Source: Streptomyces tirandamycinicus
GTDB taxonomy: Bacteria; Actinomycetota; Actinomycetes; Streptomycetales; Streptomycetaceae
DNA length: 64,000 nucleotides
Direction of reading: 5' to 3'
NCBI RefSeq assembly: GCF_003097515.1
Contig: NZ_CP029188.1
Span: 6,988,531-7,052,530, forward strand
Part shown: positions 9,473 through 17,954 of the stretch, piece after piece
How positions within the stretch are numbered: position 1 is the stretch's first letter
Layout of the letters: each line of letters starts with the position of its first letter
Program-made: the position numbers and the translations under genes
Notes under the pieces: generated by a model
Database searches by the model: none
Told to the model about the DNA's origin: nothing
Seen by the model: only the letters and a program-made list of their open reading frames with translations

Positions 9473-9613
9473 GGCCGTCCTTCCCGGCAACCGTCGGCAC
9501 CACACTATCCCCGGCACGTCCCGGCCGGGCGGCGGAACGGCGGCCGCCGGGCCGCGTGGTGCGCGCGTCGCGGGCGCCACGGGTGTTCACCGGCCGCGGA
9601 CCGGCCCGCTCGC

Positions 9614-9892
9614 CGCCCCAAGTCCTGCAAGCTCAAGCAGAATCCGCGGTTGCGGGAGTGGGTGCAGGACCGGCTGGCCGGGACCGTGCGTACGGAGGAC
9701 GGCAGCGAGGTGGCCAGCCCGGAAGTACCGTGGAAGAAGCGGCGGCACGGCCGCAGGGCGGACCGACGGTGGGGGACGGCATGGAGCCCCGAGCAGATCG
9801 CCCGCCGACTGCCGCTCGACTTCCCCAAGGACGACACGATGCGCATCTCGCACGAGGCCATCTACCAGGCATTGTTCATCCAGGGGCGCCGA
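9614..9892 (+). pseudogene. IS30-family transposase fragment
   Basis: About 93 codons in one open frame match the middle of IS30 transposases: RPKSCKLKQNPRLREWVQ, then WSPEQIARRLPLDFP, then MRISHEAIYQALF. The N-terminal HTH and the C-terminal DDE part are absent and no inverted repeats are visible, so this is a dead remnant marking an old insertion upstream of lutA. Confidence 0.8.
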
Positions 9893-10211
9893 CCCGGGCG
9901 CGCGCCGGGGAGGTGCCCGCCCCGGCGCCGGGGCGGGCTGCGTCCTCCGCGGTCGCGGTGGCCGTCGCGGACGGCGTGACGCCGGTGGCCGTCATCCGCC
10001 GGCCGGCACGGTGCGGATCGGCGGCGGTGTTCCCGTCATGTCCTCGTCTCCTGCCGTGCGGGAGTCCTCTGCACTCTTGGCTGTCGCCGGAACCGATCCT
10101 ACGATGGACACAGTCCAGGTCAAGAAGCTCGCCTGATCCATATCCGATCAGATTTCGGACATCCGCGGGTAGACTTCGGCCGTCCCGTCGAGTGCGAATA
10201 GGTGAACCGAC
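9893..10211. other. Intergenic region upstream of the Fur gene
   Basis: No gene is supported. A perfect 5-bp inverted repeat, TCCGA-N7-TCGGA at 10143-10159, lies 53 bp before the Fur-family start and is a candidate operator or promoter-overlapping site (weak). The ribosome site AGGTGA is at about 10201-10205. Confidence 0.4.
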
Positions 10212-10622
10212 ATGAGCGACCTGCTGGAGCGGCTGCGAGCACGTGGCTGGCGGGTGACCGCCCAGCGGCGCGTCGTGGCTCAGGTCCTCGACGGCGACCA
10301 TGTGCACCTCACGGCGGACGAGGTGCACGCCCGCGCCGTGCGGCGGCTGCCCGAGATCTCCCGGGCGACCGTCTACAACACGCTGGGTGAACTGGTTGCT
10401 CTCGGCGAGGTCGCAGAGGTCTCCACGGACGGCCGCGCCAAGCGCTACGACCCCAACGCACACCACCCGCACCAGCACCTGGTGTGCTCCGGTTGCGGCA
10501 CCATCCGCGACGTCCGCCCGGCCGGGGACCCGCTGGCCTCCCTTCCGGCCGAGCAGCGGTTCGGGTTCACGGTGTCCGGGGCCGAGGTCACCTACCGCGG
10601 GCTGTGCCCGTCCTGCGCCTGA
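10212..10622 (+). CDS. Fur-family regulator (FurA/CatR-like)
   Basis: 136 residues: winged helix at the N-terminus (MSDLLERLRARGWRVTAQRR, then ISRATVYNTLGEL), the HHPHQHLVC metal-site segment, and two CxxC zinc pairs (CSGCG and CPSCA). It resembles streptomycete FurA and CatR, which repress catalase or catalase-peroxidase genes and respond to peroxide. Neither catalase type is adjacent here, so its target is elsewhere or lost. Confidence 0.88.
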   Translation: MSDLLERLRARGWRVTAQRRVVAQVLDGDHVHLTADEVHARAVRRLPEISRATVYNTLGELVALGEVAEVSTDGRAKRYDPNAHHPHQHLVCSGCGTIRDVRPAGDPLASLPAEQRFGFTVSGAEVTYRGLCPSCA

Positions 10623-11127
10623 CCCCCCCGGGCGCGGACCCGACCGACCTCCCTACGTCCCGGCCTCCCGGCCTCGCGACGGCCTGATCTCCCGCTCTCG
10701 CGGCGTCCGCTCTCCCGGCCTCGCGACCTCGTCACGTCCTGATCTCGCCACGTCCTGATCTCGCGACGTCCCGCTCTCTCCCGATCACAGCAACGCCCAC
10801 CCGCTGGCGCCGGGCACCGGAGCCGGTGGGCGGCCCAGGAGAGCACGCGACCGGGCGGCCGTACCCGCCCGCGCCCCGCCGGCCCGGCGCGGAACCGCGC
10901 GTGATCGCCACCGGTCCGCCCTCCTGTGCGCTGCAACGCGCCCCACTGCGCTCCAATGCGCGCTCGGCGCACAGAGGGCGCACTGGGGCGCATTCGGCTT
11001 GGTTTGAGCGTTCCTGTGCCTCCCCGACGGCGACTACGTGTCCGATCCGCGGGCACCGGCTGTACGTACTGACCACTGGTATCCGGCCGGTCACATGGGG
11101 CTGCGAGGCAGTTGAGGGGGAGCGAAC
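10623..11127. other. Intergenic region: degenerate tandem repeats and a long hairpin
   Basis: No gene is supported. At 10660-10790 degenerate short repeats of CACGTCCTGATCTCG type occur in tandem. At 10938-10991 an imperfect inverted repeat has arms of ~24 bp (both begin GCGCCCCA) around a 5-nt loop GCTCG, with only a few mismatches. Two units of TGCGCTNCAAYGCG type lie at 10927-10940 and 10947-10960. The ribosome site GAGGGGGA sits before the regulator at 11128. Confidence 0.55.
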
Positions 11128-11733
11128 GTGATCAGAGTGCTGCTGGTGCACGACGGCTGTCTTATGCGGTCAGCGCTGGCGGCGTTGCTGGGGAAGGAAA
11201 GCGACCTGGAGGTCAGCGGATCCTCGTGGCGGGCGGCCGCCGGACAGGCGCGCTCCGTGCGCCCGCACGTCTGCGTCGTGGACGTCGAGTGCCCCGGTGC
11301 GGTCATGCTGGGGACTCTGGTCGGGCCGGCCCGAGGTGCGACCGGACCGGCCTGCGCACTGCTCGCGCTGGCCACGGCCGCCCGGCCGGGTCCGCTGCGC
11401 CGCGCTTTCGACGCGGGCGCCCTCGGCTACGTCAGCAAGGACGCCGGTCCTCGGCGGTTAGTGGAGGCCATCAGGCAGGTGGCGGCAGGCGAGCGGTTCG
11501 TCGACGAATCGCTCGCCTTCGGCTTTCTCCAGGCCGCGGAGATGCCTCTGACGCCGCGCGAGCTCAGCGTGCTGCGGCTCGCCGCGGAGGGGTCGACGAT
11601 CGCCGAGATCGCACGCAAGCTGCATCTGTCGCTCGGGACCGTACGCAACTACATGTCCGCGATCACCCGCAAGACCGGAGCCCGCAACCGGGTCGACGCG
11701 ATACGGAAGTCCCAGCACGCGGGCTGGGTCTGA
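11128..11733 (+). CDS. ramR: RamR/AmfR-like LuxR-type response regulator
   Basis: 201 residues. Receiver-like N-terminus (MIRVLLVHDGCLMRSALAAL) in which the usual acidic pair after VLLV is HD, while D52 in VCVVDVECP could be the phospho-site; C-terminal LuxR HTH (TPRELSVLRLAAEGSTIAEI, then GTVRNYMSAITRKTGARNR). RamR/AmfR activates the SapB lanthipeptide operon for aerial growth. Convergent with two ABC-exporter half-gene remnants, as expected from the ram/amf layout. GTG start after GAGGGGGA. The ram assignment rests on context and the atypical receiver; a DesR-like orphan regulator is the alternative. Confidence 0.65.
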   Translation: MIRVLLVHDGCLMRSALAALLGKESDLEVSGSSWRAAAGQARSVRPHVCVVDVECPGAVMLGTLVGPARGATGPACALLALATAARPGPLRRAFDAGALGYVSKDAGPRRLVEAIRQVAAGERFVDESLAFGFLQAAEMPLTPRELSVLRLAAEGSTIAEIARKLHLSLGTVRNYMSAITRKTGARNRVDAIRKSQHAGWV

Positions 11734-11949
11734 GGGGCGGAAACGCCCGCGCGAGGCCCGTGAGAGCGCCGCCCTGCCGGTGAGGAGGCCGTGCCCCGCA
11801 TGCGAGGGTGCGGTGCCCCGCCCGTGGGGACGGGGCCGTCCGTCGCCGTCTGTCGCCGTCCGTCCGTCGTCGGCGGGCCGGGCTCCCGGCGTGCCCCCGC
11901 TCCCGCTCCCGGTACGGATTGCCGCCACCCCGCCGTCGCAGTCCGAGGC

Positions 11950-12422
11950 TCAGGGATGCCGGGGAACCCAGTGCCCCACGAGGTCCCGGTAGGTCTCCGA
12001 CCGCCGCAGCAGTTCTCCCGGCGGACGAGGCCGTCGCGCAGCGGCTCCACCAGTCCGGCGGGATGGTGGAACACCCTGCTCGGGGCCGCACCTCCGGCGA
12101 TGACCGCCGCGGCGGCCACGGCCAGCCAGACCAGCCCCACCCCCGGCCGCCCCGCGAGGAAGCCGCGGTCCAGTGCCGCGGCCACGCCGTATCCGCCGAG
12201 GAAGGTCTGCACGGACTCCAGCAGCGACCAGGCGCCGAGGCGCACCACGGCGCCGCGCCGCCGGCCGAGGAAGGGGACCGCGTGCGGCAGCATCCTCCGC
12301 AGCGCCCCCCGGACCGGATCGGGCTCCCCGGGCGGAGAGGGACGGTGCCGGCGTGGGGGAGTGCTCCCCGCCCCGTGCCCGGCTGCGCCCACGGCCGCGG
12401 GCACCCGCCCTCCGGCCGTCAT
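11950..12422 (-). pseudogene. ABC exporter gene with large internal deletion (ramB/amfB-like remnant)
   Basis: The ATG at 12422 overlaps the stop of the upstream ABC gene (ATGA). The first ~115 codons encode the start of a transmembrane domain (RRMLPHAVPFL, then SLLESVQTFLGGYGVAAALD). The frame then shifts, and the last ~20 codons read ELLRRSETYRDLVGHW, the extreme C-terminus of an exporter ATPase domain. Everything between (most of the membrane domain, Walker A, signature, Walker B) is missing, so a deletion of over 1 kb fused the two ends out of frame. Confidence 0.78.
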
Positions 12423-13078
12423 CGGGCGCTCTCGGCCGGCTCGTCGTTCCCCGCCGAACCGTACGGCGCGCGGCCCGAGTCGTCGTCCGGTGCGGCGAAC
12501 ACGGCACGGTACCCGGGCAGTTCCCACAACGCGGCATGCGGGCCCACCGCCCGGACGCGGCCATCGTCGAGCCAGGCCACGAGGTCGGCCCGAGCCGCCG
12601 ACGAGACCCGGTGGGCGACGACCAGACGGGTGCCGGGCCGGACCTGGTGCAGCAGGGCCTGGGCGACCCGGCGCTCGGTGACGCTGTCCAGGCTCGATGT
12701 GGCGTCGTCCAGGACGAGCAGCCGTCCGGCGTGCGCGAAGGCCCGTGCGAGACCCAGTCGTTGCGCCTCGCCGCCGGACAGCGGCGCGCGGTCCAGCGGC
12801 GTGTCGTAGCCCTCCGGCAGCCGCCGGACGAAGGCGTCGGCGTCCGCGGCCCGGGCGGCGGCGACCACCTCGGCAGGGGGTGGGGCGTACGGCCCGAAGG
12901 CGATGCAGTCCGCGACGGTCGTGCCGAGCAGCGCGGGCCGTTCGAAGGCGTATGTCACCTCCCGGCGCAGGACTGCGGGGTCGATCTCCGCGACGGGGAC
13001 GCCGTCCAGGTGGACCGTGCCGGTGGCGGCGTCCGCCAGCCGACCGGGCAGCCCGGCCAGGGCGTCCCGCGGGCTGCG
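12419..13078 (-). pseudogene. ABC exporter gene, only the ATPase C-terminal part left (ramA/amfA-like remnant)
   Basis: Homology begins near 13078 (GLPGRLADAATGTVHLDG) after an in-frame stop at 13097-13099. Present: Q-loop region, signature APLSGGEAQRLGLARAFAHA, Walker B LLVLDDATSSLDS and the switch histidine in VVAHR. Absent: the whole membrane domain and Walker A, so it cannot bind ATP normally. Tandem half-transporters next to a LuxR-type regulator fit a ram/amf (SapB-type) exporter pair; ramC- and ramS-like genes are not seen. Confidence 0.78.
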
Positions 13079-13385
13079 AAACGCGCCGCCCCGCGGTCAC
13101 GCGCCGCGCTGCGACCACGCGCCGCGCCCGACTCCGCTCACCGTCGCGGCGCGTGGGCGGACCTTCAGCGGCACGGCCTCCCGTGGCTGCAGCGGCCCCC
13201 GGCCGTCGGCACCCTCATGGACGTGCAGTACGAACGTGCGGCCAAGGCCGAACCGCTGAACGTCCCGCTGCACGTTGCGCGGAGGCCTGCCGCGGAACGA
13301 GCCGCGGACACGTGTCGCCAAGGCGTGCCGGGCATGAACGGCCCGATGGCCGCGGCTCCTCGTGCAGCTGCGCCTGCCCGCGCGG
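13079..13385. other. Unassigned stretch between ABC remnant and MerR gene
   Basis: A 74-codon minus-strand frame ends at 13097 and could be a fragment of the lost upstream ram-type genes, but no family is recognised. Nothing else is supported. Confidence 0.35.
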
Positions 13386-13793
13386 TCACGGAGCGGCCGC
13401 GTCCTGCGGAAGCCGTTCGCGCAGTGTGGCGGCGAACTCCTCGGCGCGGGCGAGCCGGACGCGCAGGTCCGCCACGGCCCGCTGAGCGTCCTGCTCGAAG
13501 GCGCGGATCCGCCCGAGCAGTTCGGCGCGCTCCGCGGCGGGCAGTTCCTCGCCGGAGTCGAGGCGGTCGGTCGCGGCGAGCAGTTCGCGCATCTGGTCCA
13601 GGGTGAAGCCCAGCGGCTTCATCCGGCGGATCACCATCAGGCGGGCGACGTCGGCCTCGGTATAGAGGCGGAACCCGCCCTGGGACCGGGCGGACGGGCT
13701 GACCAGGCCGGTCTCCTCGTAGTGCCGGATGGTGCGCAGCGACAGCTCGGTCCGCGCGGCGACCTCGCCGATCTGCATGTGCCCGCGGCTCAT
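13386..13793 (-). CDS. MerR-family transcriptional regulator
   Basis: 135 residues. The N-terminal MerR winged helix is IGEVAARTELSLRTIRHYEE, then LYTEADVARL; a long coiled-coil dimerisation helix follows (residues ~80-130). There is no cysteine-rich effector loop, so the inducer is unknown. Transcribed away from the SulP gene, with a near-perfect dyad between them. ATG at 13793 or at 13778 (MQIGEV) are both possible. Confidence 0.87.
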   Translation of the reverse strand: MSRGHMQIGEVAARTELSLRTIRHYEETGLVSPSARSQGGFRLYTEADVARLMVIRRMKPLGFTLDQMRELLAATDRLDSGEELPAAERAELLGRIRAFEQDAQRAVADLRVRLARAEEFAATLRERLPQDAAAP

Positions 13794-13901
13794 GGGAGGG
13801 CCATGTCTGCCGCGGTCCTCCTCGGTGGGGTCGTGACCTCGCACCCGCCCGCCTTCCTCGTCCCGGCCGCCCTCGCGAAGGGCGGCTGCCGTCTCTGCCG
13901 T

Positions 13902-13925
13902 CTCTACCGTAACGTTAGGGTAGAG
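13902..13925. promoter_or_regulatory. MerR-type dyad operator
   Basis: Inverted repeat with perfect 7-bp arms, CTCTACC at 13902-13908 and GGTAGAG at 13919-13925, around GTAACGTTAG, which is itself nearly symmetric. It lies 109 bp before the MerR start and about 340 bp before the SulP start. The length and symmetry fit the long-spacer dyad that MerR proteins bind between -35 and -10; divergent control of both genes is inferred. Confidence 0.7.
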
Positions 13926-14054
13926 TTGTCGTGCCGGGTCGGCCCGTGGGCCGGCCCCTTGCCGTGGTGCGGGGACATCCTCCCGCACTTCCCCGCCGCG
14001 CCGGGGCCGACGACGCCCCCGGACGACACCGAGCCCGCAGGAGAGAGCGTGCGC

Positions 14055-14093
14055 ATGCCCATGGTGCCGAGCGCCGCCGCCTGCCCGCCCTGA
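14055..14093 (+). CDS. Possible 12-residue leader peptide or truncated gene start
   Basis: ATG at 14055 is preceded by the strong ribosome site GGAGAGAG with good spacing, but the frame (MPMVPSAAACPP) stops after 12 codons. It lies in the leader between the MerR dyad and SulP. Either a leader peptide or the surviving start of a deleted gene. Confidence 0.3.
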   Translation: MPMVPSAAACPP

Positions 14094-14263
14094 TGCCTCG
14101 TCCCCGAGCGGCGTCCGGGCCTTCGGGACCGGCGGCCGCAGCCGCCCCCTGCCCCTGAGTCCGCCGCCGGCGGACGCCGCGGAAGGCCGCCCGGCCTCCC
14201 GCGCCCCTCCTGCGCGCCCCAGGTGATGCCGGGCGTGCCCGAGCACGACAGGTTCTGCCTCCG

Positions 14264-15769
14264 TTGTCTTCCTCCGCACCGTCCCCGGCCGCCATGCTGC
14301 GTGGCCTGAAGCCCGACTGGCTGTCCGATCCGCGCGTCTGGCGCACCGAGATCCTGGCCGGCCTGGTCGTCGCCCTGGCGCTGATCCCCGAGGCGATCTC
14401 CTTCTCGATCATCGCCGGGGTCGATCCGGCGATCGGCCTGTTCGCCTCCTTCACGATGGCCGTGACCATCGCGATCGTCGGCGGCCGACGCGCGATGATC
14501 TCCGCGGCGACCGGCGCGGTCGCCCTGGTCATCGCCCCGCTCAACCGCGAGCACGGCCTCGGCTACCTGATCGCCGCGGTCATCCTGGCCGGTGTCTTCC
14601 AGATCGTCCTCGGCGCGCTCGGTGTCGCGAAGCTGATGCGGTTCGTGCCCCGCTCGGTCATGGTCGGCTTCGTCAACGCCCTCGCCATCCTGATCTTCAT
14701 GGCCCAGGTGCCCGAGCTGGCGGGGGTGCCCTGGGCCGTCTACCCGCTGGTCGTGGGCGGGCTGGCACTCATGGTGTTCTTCCCGAGGGTCACCAGGGTG
14801 ATCCCGGCGCCGCTGGTCTCGATCGTGGTCCTCACCGTCATCACGGTCGCGGCCGGGATCGCCGTGCCGACCGTCGGCGACAAGGGCGACCTGCCCTCCT
14901 CCCTGCCCGTGCCCGGCCTTCCCGACGTCCCGTTCACCCTGGACACGCTGACCACCATCGCGCCGTACGCGCTCGCCATGGCGCTGGTCGGCCTGATGGA
15001 GTCCCTGATGACCGCCAAGCTGGTGGACGACATCACCGACACCCACTCCTCCAAGACCCGCGAGTCCGTCGGCCAGGGCATCGCCAACATCGTCACCGGT
15101 CTCTTCGGCGGGATGGGCGGCTGTGCCATGATCGGCCAGACCATGATCAACGTGCGGGTGTCCCGCGCCCGCACCCGTCTGTCGACCTTCCTGGCCGGTG
15201 TCTTCCTGATGGTGCTGTGCATCGTCTTCGGCCCCGTGGTCTCCGACATCCCCATGGCCGCGCTCGTCGCCGTGATGGTGATGGTGTCCTTCGCGACCTT
15301 CGACTGGCACTCCATCGCCCCGAGGACCCTCCGGCGGATGCCCGCCGGGGAGATCACCGTGATGACGGTCACCGTCGGCTGCGTGGTCGCCACTCACAAC
15401 CTCGCCGTCGGTGTCGTCGTCGGCACCCTCACCGCGATGGTCGTCTTCGCCAAGCGCGTCGCCCACCTGGCCAACGTCACCTCGGTCACCGACCCCGACG
15501 GCAGCAGCGTCGTGTACTCCGTCACCGGCGAGCTCTTCTTCGCCTCCTCCAACGACCTCGTCGGCCAGTTCGACTACGCCGCGGATCCGGACAGGGTCGT
15601 CATCGACCTGAGCGGCGCCCACATCTGGGACGCCTCCTCCGTCGCCGCCCTCGACGCGATCGAGACGAAGTACGCACAGCGCGGCAAGAGCATCGAGATC
15701 GTCGGTCTCAACCGGCCCAGCGCCCGGATCCACGAGAAGCTCAGCGGCGAGCTCACCGGCAGCCACTGA
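14264..15769 (+). CDS. SulP-family anion transporter with STAS domain
   Basis: 501 residues: about 10-12 hydrophobic helices (LAGLVVALALIPEAISFSII opens the transport core) followed by a cytoplasmic STAS domain at ~400-495 (VVIDLSGAHIWDASSVAAL). SulP proteins move sulfate, bicarbonate or other anions; bicarbonate and sulfate cannot be told apart here. Start uncertain: TTG at 14264 or ATG at 14294 (MLRGLKPDWL), neither with a strong ribosome site. Likely controlled by the divergent MerR protein. Confidence 0.88.
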   Translation: MSSSAPSPAAMLRGLKPDWLSDPRVWRTEILAGLVVALALIPEAISFSIIAGVDPAIGLFASFTMAVTIAIVGGRRAMISAATGAVALVIAPLNREHGLGYLIAAVILAGVFQIVLGALGVAKLMRFVPRSVMVGFVNALAILIFMAQVPELAGVPWAVYPLVVGGLALMVFFPRVTRVIPAPLVSIVVLTVITVAAGIAVPTVGDKGDLPSSLPVPGLPDVPFTLDTLTTIAPYALAMALVGLMESLMTAKLVDDITDTHSSKTRESVGQGIANIVTGLFGGMGGCAMIGQTMINVRVSRARTRLSTFLAGVFLMVLCIVFGPVVSDIPMAALVAVMVMVSFATFDWHSIAPRTLRRMPAGEITVMTVTVGCVVATHNLAVGVVVGTLTAMVVFAKRVAHLANVTSVTDPDGSSVVYSVTGELFFASSNDLVGQFDYAADPDRVVIDLSGAHIWDASSVAALDAIETKYAQRGKSIEIVGLNRPSARIHEKLSGELTGSH

Positions 15770-16090
15770 CGCGCCCCGGGCGGCCTCGGGCCGCCGTCCC
15801 GCGCACCGGGTTGTGCTCGACGGCCCTCAGCCCCGAGGATACGTTCATGACAACCCGTCAGTTCATGACGGTCCACCCCTGCCCGGCTGCGGGCCGGCTC
15901 CCCCGTTCGCGCGGCACGGAGCCGGCCGGGTCACGGCGCGGCGCAGTGCCCTCACCGGCCCGGCGCCGCCCGGCCGGTTCCCGCCCGCCGCGGCCCGCCG
16001 GGCCGCGCGCGTACCGCACCGGTCGCCGCAGTAGCCGCGGTTCCCGGTAGTGCCAGCGTTCCCCGCCTCCCCCGAGAGAAGGGCCAGAAC
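15770..16090. other. Intergenic region
   Basis: Holds a GC-rich hairpin at 15779-15795 (GGCGGCC, TCG loop, matching arm) just after the SulP stop, a likely terminator. The rest shows no gene; the ribosome site for the next gene (GAGAAGGG) is at about 16075-16082. Confidence 0.5.
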
Positions 16091-17032
16091 ATGTCGGCAC
16101 CACGTACAGGACCACGGGCCGGTCTGCTCGCCGTGAGCATGGCGGTGGTCACCGCGACCGCGGTCGCCACTCCCGCCGCGCGTGCGGACGGCCCCCCGGC
16201 CGCACCCGTCACCGGCACCTTCAGCGTGCTGACCTACAACATCGCCGGACTGCCCGAACCCCTCTCGGGCAGTCGGCCCGCGAAGAACACGAAGGAGATA
16301 TCCAAGAGGATCAACACCTACGACGTCGTCAACGTCCAGGAGGACTTCGCCTACCACGCAGACCTCCTCGCCCACGACGAGCACGCCTACCGGACCCGCC
16401 CGTCGGTCCCCCCGTGGGTGCCGGTGCCCGGAGTGCCCTTCTCGGACGGACTCAACACCCTGTCGGACTTCAGGATCAGGAAGCTCGACCGGGTGGCGTG
16501 GGACCGGTGCACCAACGCCGACTGCCTCACCCCGAAGGGCTTCACGTACCTGCGGCTGGAACTGCCCGGCGGGCGGTCGCTCGACCTCTACAACGCGCAC
16601 ATGAACGCCGGGTCCGGTACGGAGGAGATGCTGCGCGTCCGCCGGGACAACGTCCGCCAGCTGTCGCGCTACATCGCGAAGCACTCCGCCGGGCGGGCGG
16701 TCATCGTCACCGGCGACACCAACAGCCGCTACACCAGATCCGGCGACGCCGTCCGCGAACTGCGGGACGGCAACGGGCTCACGGACGCCTGGGTCCAGCT
16801 CGTCCGGGGCGGCTCGACCCCCGGCGTCGACGACGACGCTCCCACGTGCAAGGACTCCACCGGGTGCGAACTCCTCGACAAGGTCTTCTACCGCAGTGGT
16901 CCGGGAGTGACGCTGGAGGCGACCCGCTACGGAAACGAGTACGCGCGCTTCCTCGACGCCAAGGGGGAGCCGCTGTCCGACCACAATCCACCGGCCGTGA
17001 CGTTCGCCTTCACCGTCGACGGCGACGGCTGA
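16091..17032 (+). CDS. Secreted sphingomyelinase-like endonuclease/exonuclease/phosphatase-fold enzyme
   Basis: 313 residues. Signal peptide of ~34 residues ending ARADG. EEP-fold motifs in order: FSVLTYNIAGLPE, the metal-ligand Glu in VVNVQEDF, YNAHMNAG, VTGDTNSRY, and the catalytic SDHNPPAVTF near the C-terminus. The architecture matches secreted neutral sphingomyelinases and phosphodiesterases; substrate not proven. ATG at 16091 follows GAGAAGGG. Confidence 0.88.
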   Translation: MSAPRTGPRAGLLAVSMAVVTATAVATPAARADGPPAAPVTGTFSVLTYNIAGLPEPLSGSRPAKNTKEISKRINTYDVVNVQEDFAYHADLLAHDEHAYRTRPSVPPWVPVPGVPFSDGLNTLSDFRIRKLDRVAWDRCTNADCLTPKGFTYLRLELPGGRSLDLYNAHMNAGSGTEEMLRVRRDNVRQLSRYIAKHSAGRAVIVTGDTNSRYTRSGDAVRELRDGNGLTDAWVQLVRGGSTPGVDDDAPTCKDSTGCELLDKVFYRSGPGVTLEATRYGNEYARFLDAKGEPLSDHNPPAVTFAFTVDGDG

Positions 17033-17214
17033 CCGCCGCCGCGATCGGGCCGGGCCGCGGGGCGAGGGCCGGCGGGTGTGGTCCGCGGGTGTGGTCCGCC
17101 GGTGTGGGCGGGACTTGGCCGAGTCCCCGTGAACCGGGTGCCGAGGGTACCGATTTGACTTTGCCGCACCCCTGGGATTCCCTGCCGGTTGCAACTGTGA
17201 TCAAGGGGGATCCC

Positions 17215-17637
17215 ATGCTCCGAACCGTCCGTGCCGCCGTCGGCGCACTCGCCGTCGCCGGCCTCGCACTCGGCCTCACCGCCTGCACCGAGGCCGCGGA
17301 CAAGGCCGTCGACCAGGTCGACAAGGCCGTCACCGACACATACGAGGTGACCTACGAGGTCACGGGCAAGGGCGTCGACTCGATCGACTTCCACGCCGGC
17401 GGCGGCACGGCGCTGGAACCGCAGATCGAGACGGTGCAGAAGCCCACGCTCCCGTGGAAGAAGACGGTGACGCTGAAGGGCATCATGCCGCCCGCCGTCA
17501 TGCCCACCGCGGTGGACGTCACCGAGGCCGAACTGACCTGCTCGATCACCTACAAGGGCAAGGTCATCAAGGAGTCGAAGGACGCGGGACTGGTGGCGGC
17601 GGGCGGCTGCGTCGCCGTCTCGCCACTGGCCGGGTAA
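17215..17637 (+). CDS. Lipoprotein with MmpS-like domain
   Basis: 140 residues; lipobox LGLTAC with lipidated C24, then a short helical stretch of Lys/Asp repeats and an MmpS-like beta domain (YEVTYEVTGKGVDSIDF, later CSITYKGKVI). Exported to the outer face of the membrane. MmpS proteins assist RND exporters in mycobacteria, but no MmpL gene is adjacent. ATG follows AAGGGGGA. Confidence 0.8.
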   Translation: MLRTVRAAVGALAVAGLALGLTACTEAADKAVDQVDKAVTDTYEVTYEVTGKGVDSIDFHAGGGTALEPQIETVQKPTLPWKKTVTLKGIMPPAVMPTAVDVTEAELTCSITYKGKVIKESKDAGLVAAGGCVAVSPLAG

Positions 17638-17650
17638 CCCCCCGGCCAGG

Positions 17651-17683
17651 CCGCACACGGCGGCCCCGCACCGCCGTGTGCGG
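17651..17683. terminator. Perfect-stem terminator
   Basis: 13-bp perfect stem (CCGCACACGGCGG and its complement) with a 7-nt loop, 13 bp after the lipoprotein stop and between convergent genes; probably works in both directions. Confidence 0.75.
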
Positions 17684-17764
17684 GCCCTGCCACCGGGCCC
17701 GTGCACGGGGAACGCCGTGGTGCGGTCGGCGGCCCGTTGGCGGTGCCCCGCCCCGGCCCACGCC

Positions 17765-17848
17765 CGCCGCCCGCCGCAGTGGCGCCCCCCGCCCATCGCC
17801 CGCCGCAGTGGCGCCCGCCGCCCATCGCCCGCCGCAGTGGCGCACGTC
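17765..17848. repeat. 29-bp tandem repeat, three copies
   Basis: The core CGCCCGCCGCAGTGGCGC occurs three times at 29-bp spacing, the first copy incomplete. Copies are directly adjacent without spacers. Lies between the lipoprotein and the MFS pseudogene; the rest of 17684-17954 shows no gene. Confidence 0.75.
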
Positions 17849-17954
17849 CGTACCGCCGACCGGCGGCCCCGGCACCACCGGGAGACACCCGGCACCGCTC
17901 CACCGACCCGCCCCGCCCCGCAACCGCATCACCGGCACGCGGGCCGGCCGCCGG

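Noticed and set aside
10143-10159. TCCGA-N7-TCGGA as a Fur box
   Set aside because: Too short and not matching the AT-rich 7-1-7 pattern; kept only as a weak note.
13097-13321. 74-codon minus frame as a ramC fragment
   Set aside because: No kinase or cyclase motif is visible; left unassigned.
17765-17848. Tandem repeat as a CRISPR array
   Set aside because: Units are contiguous 29-mers without spacers.
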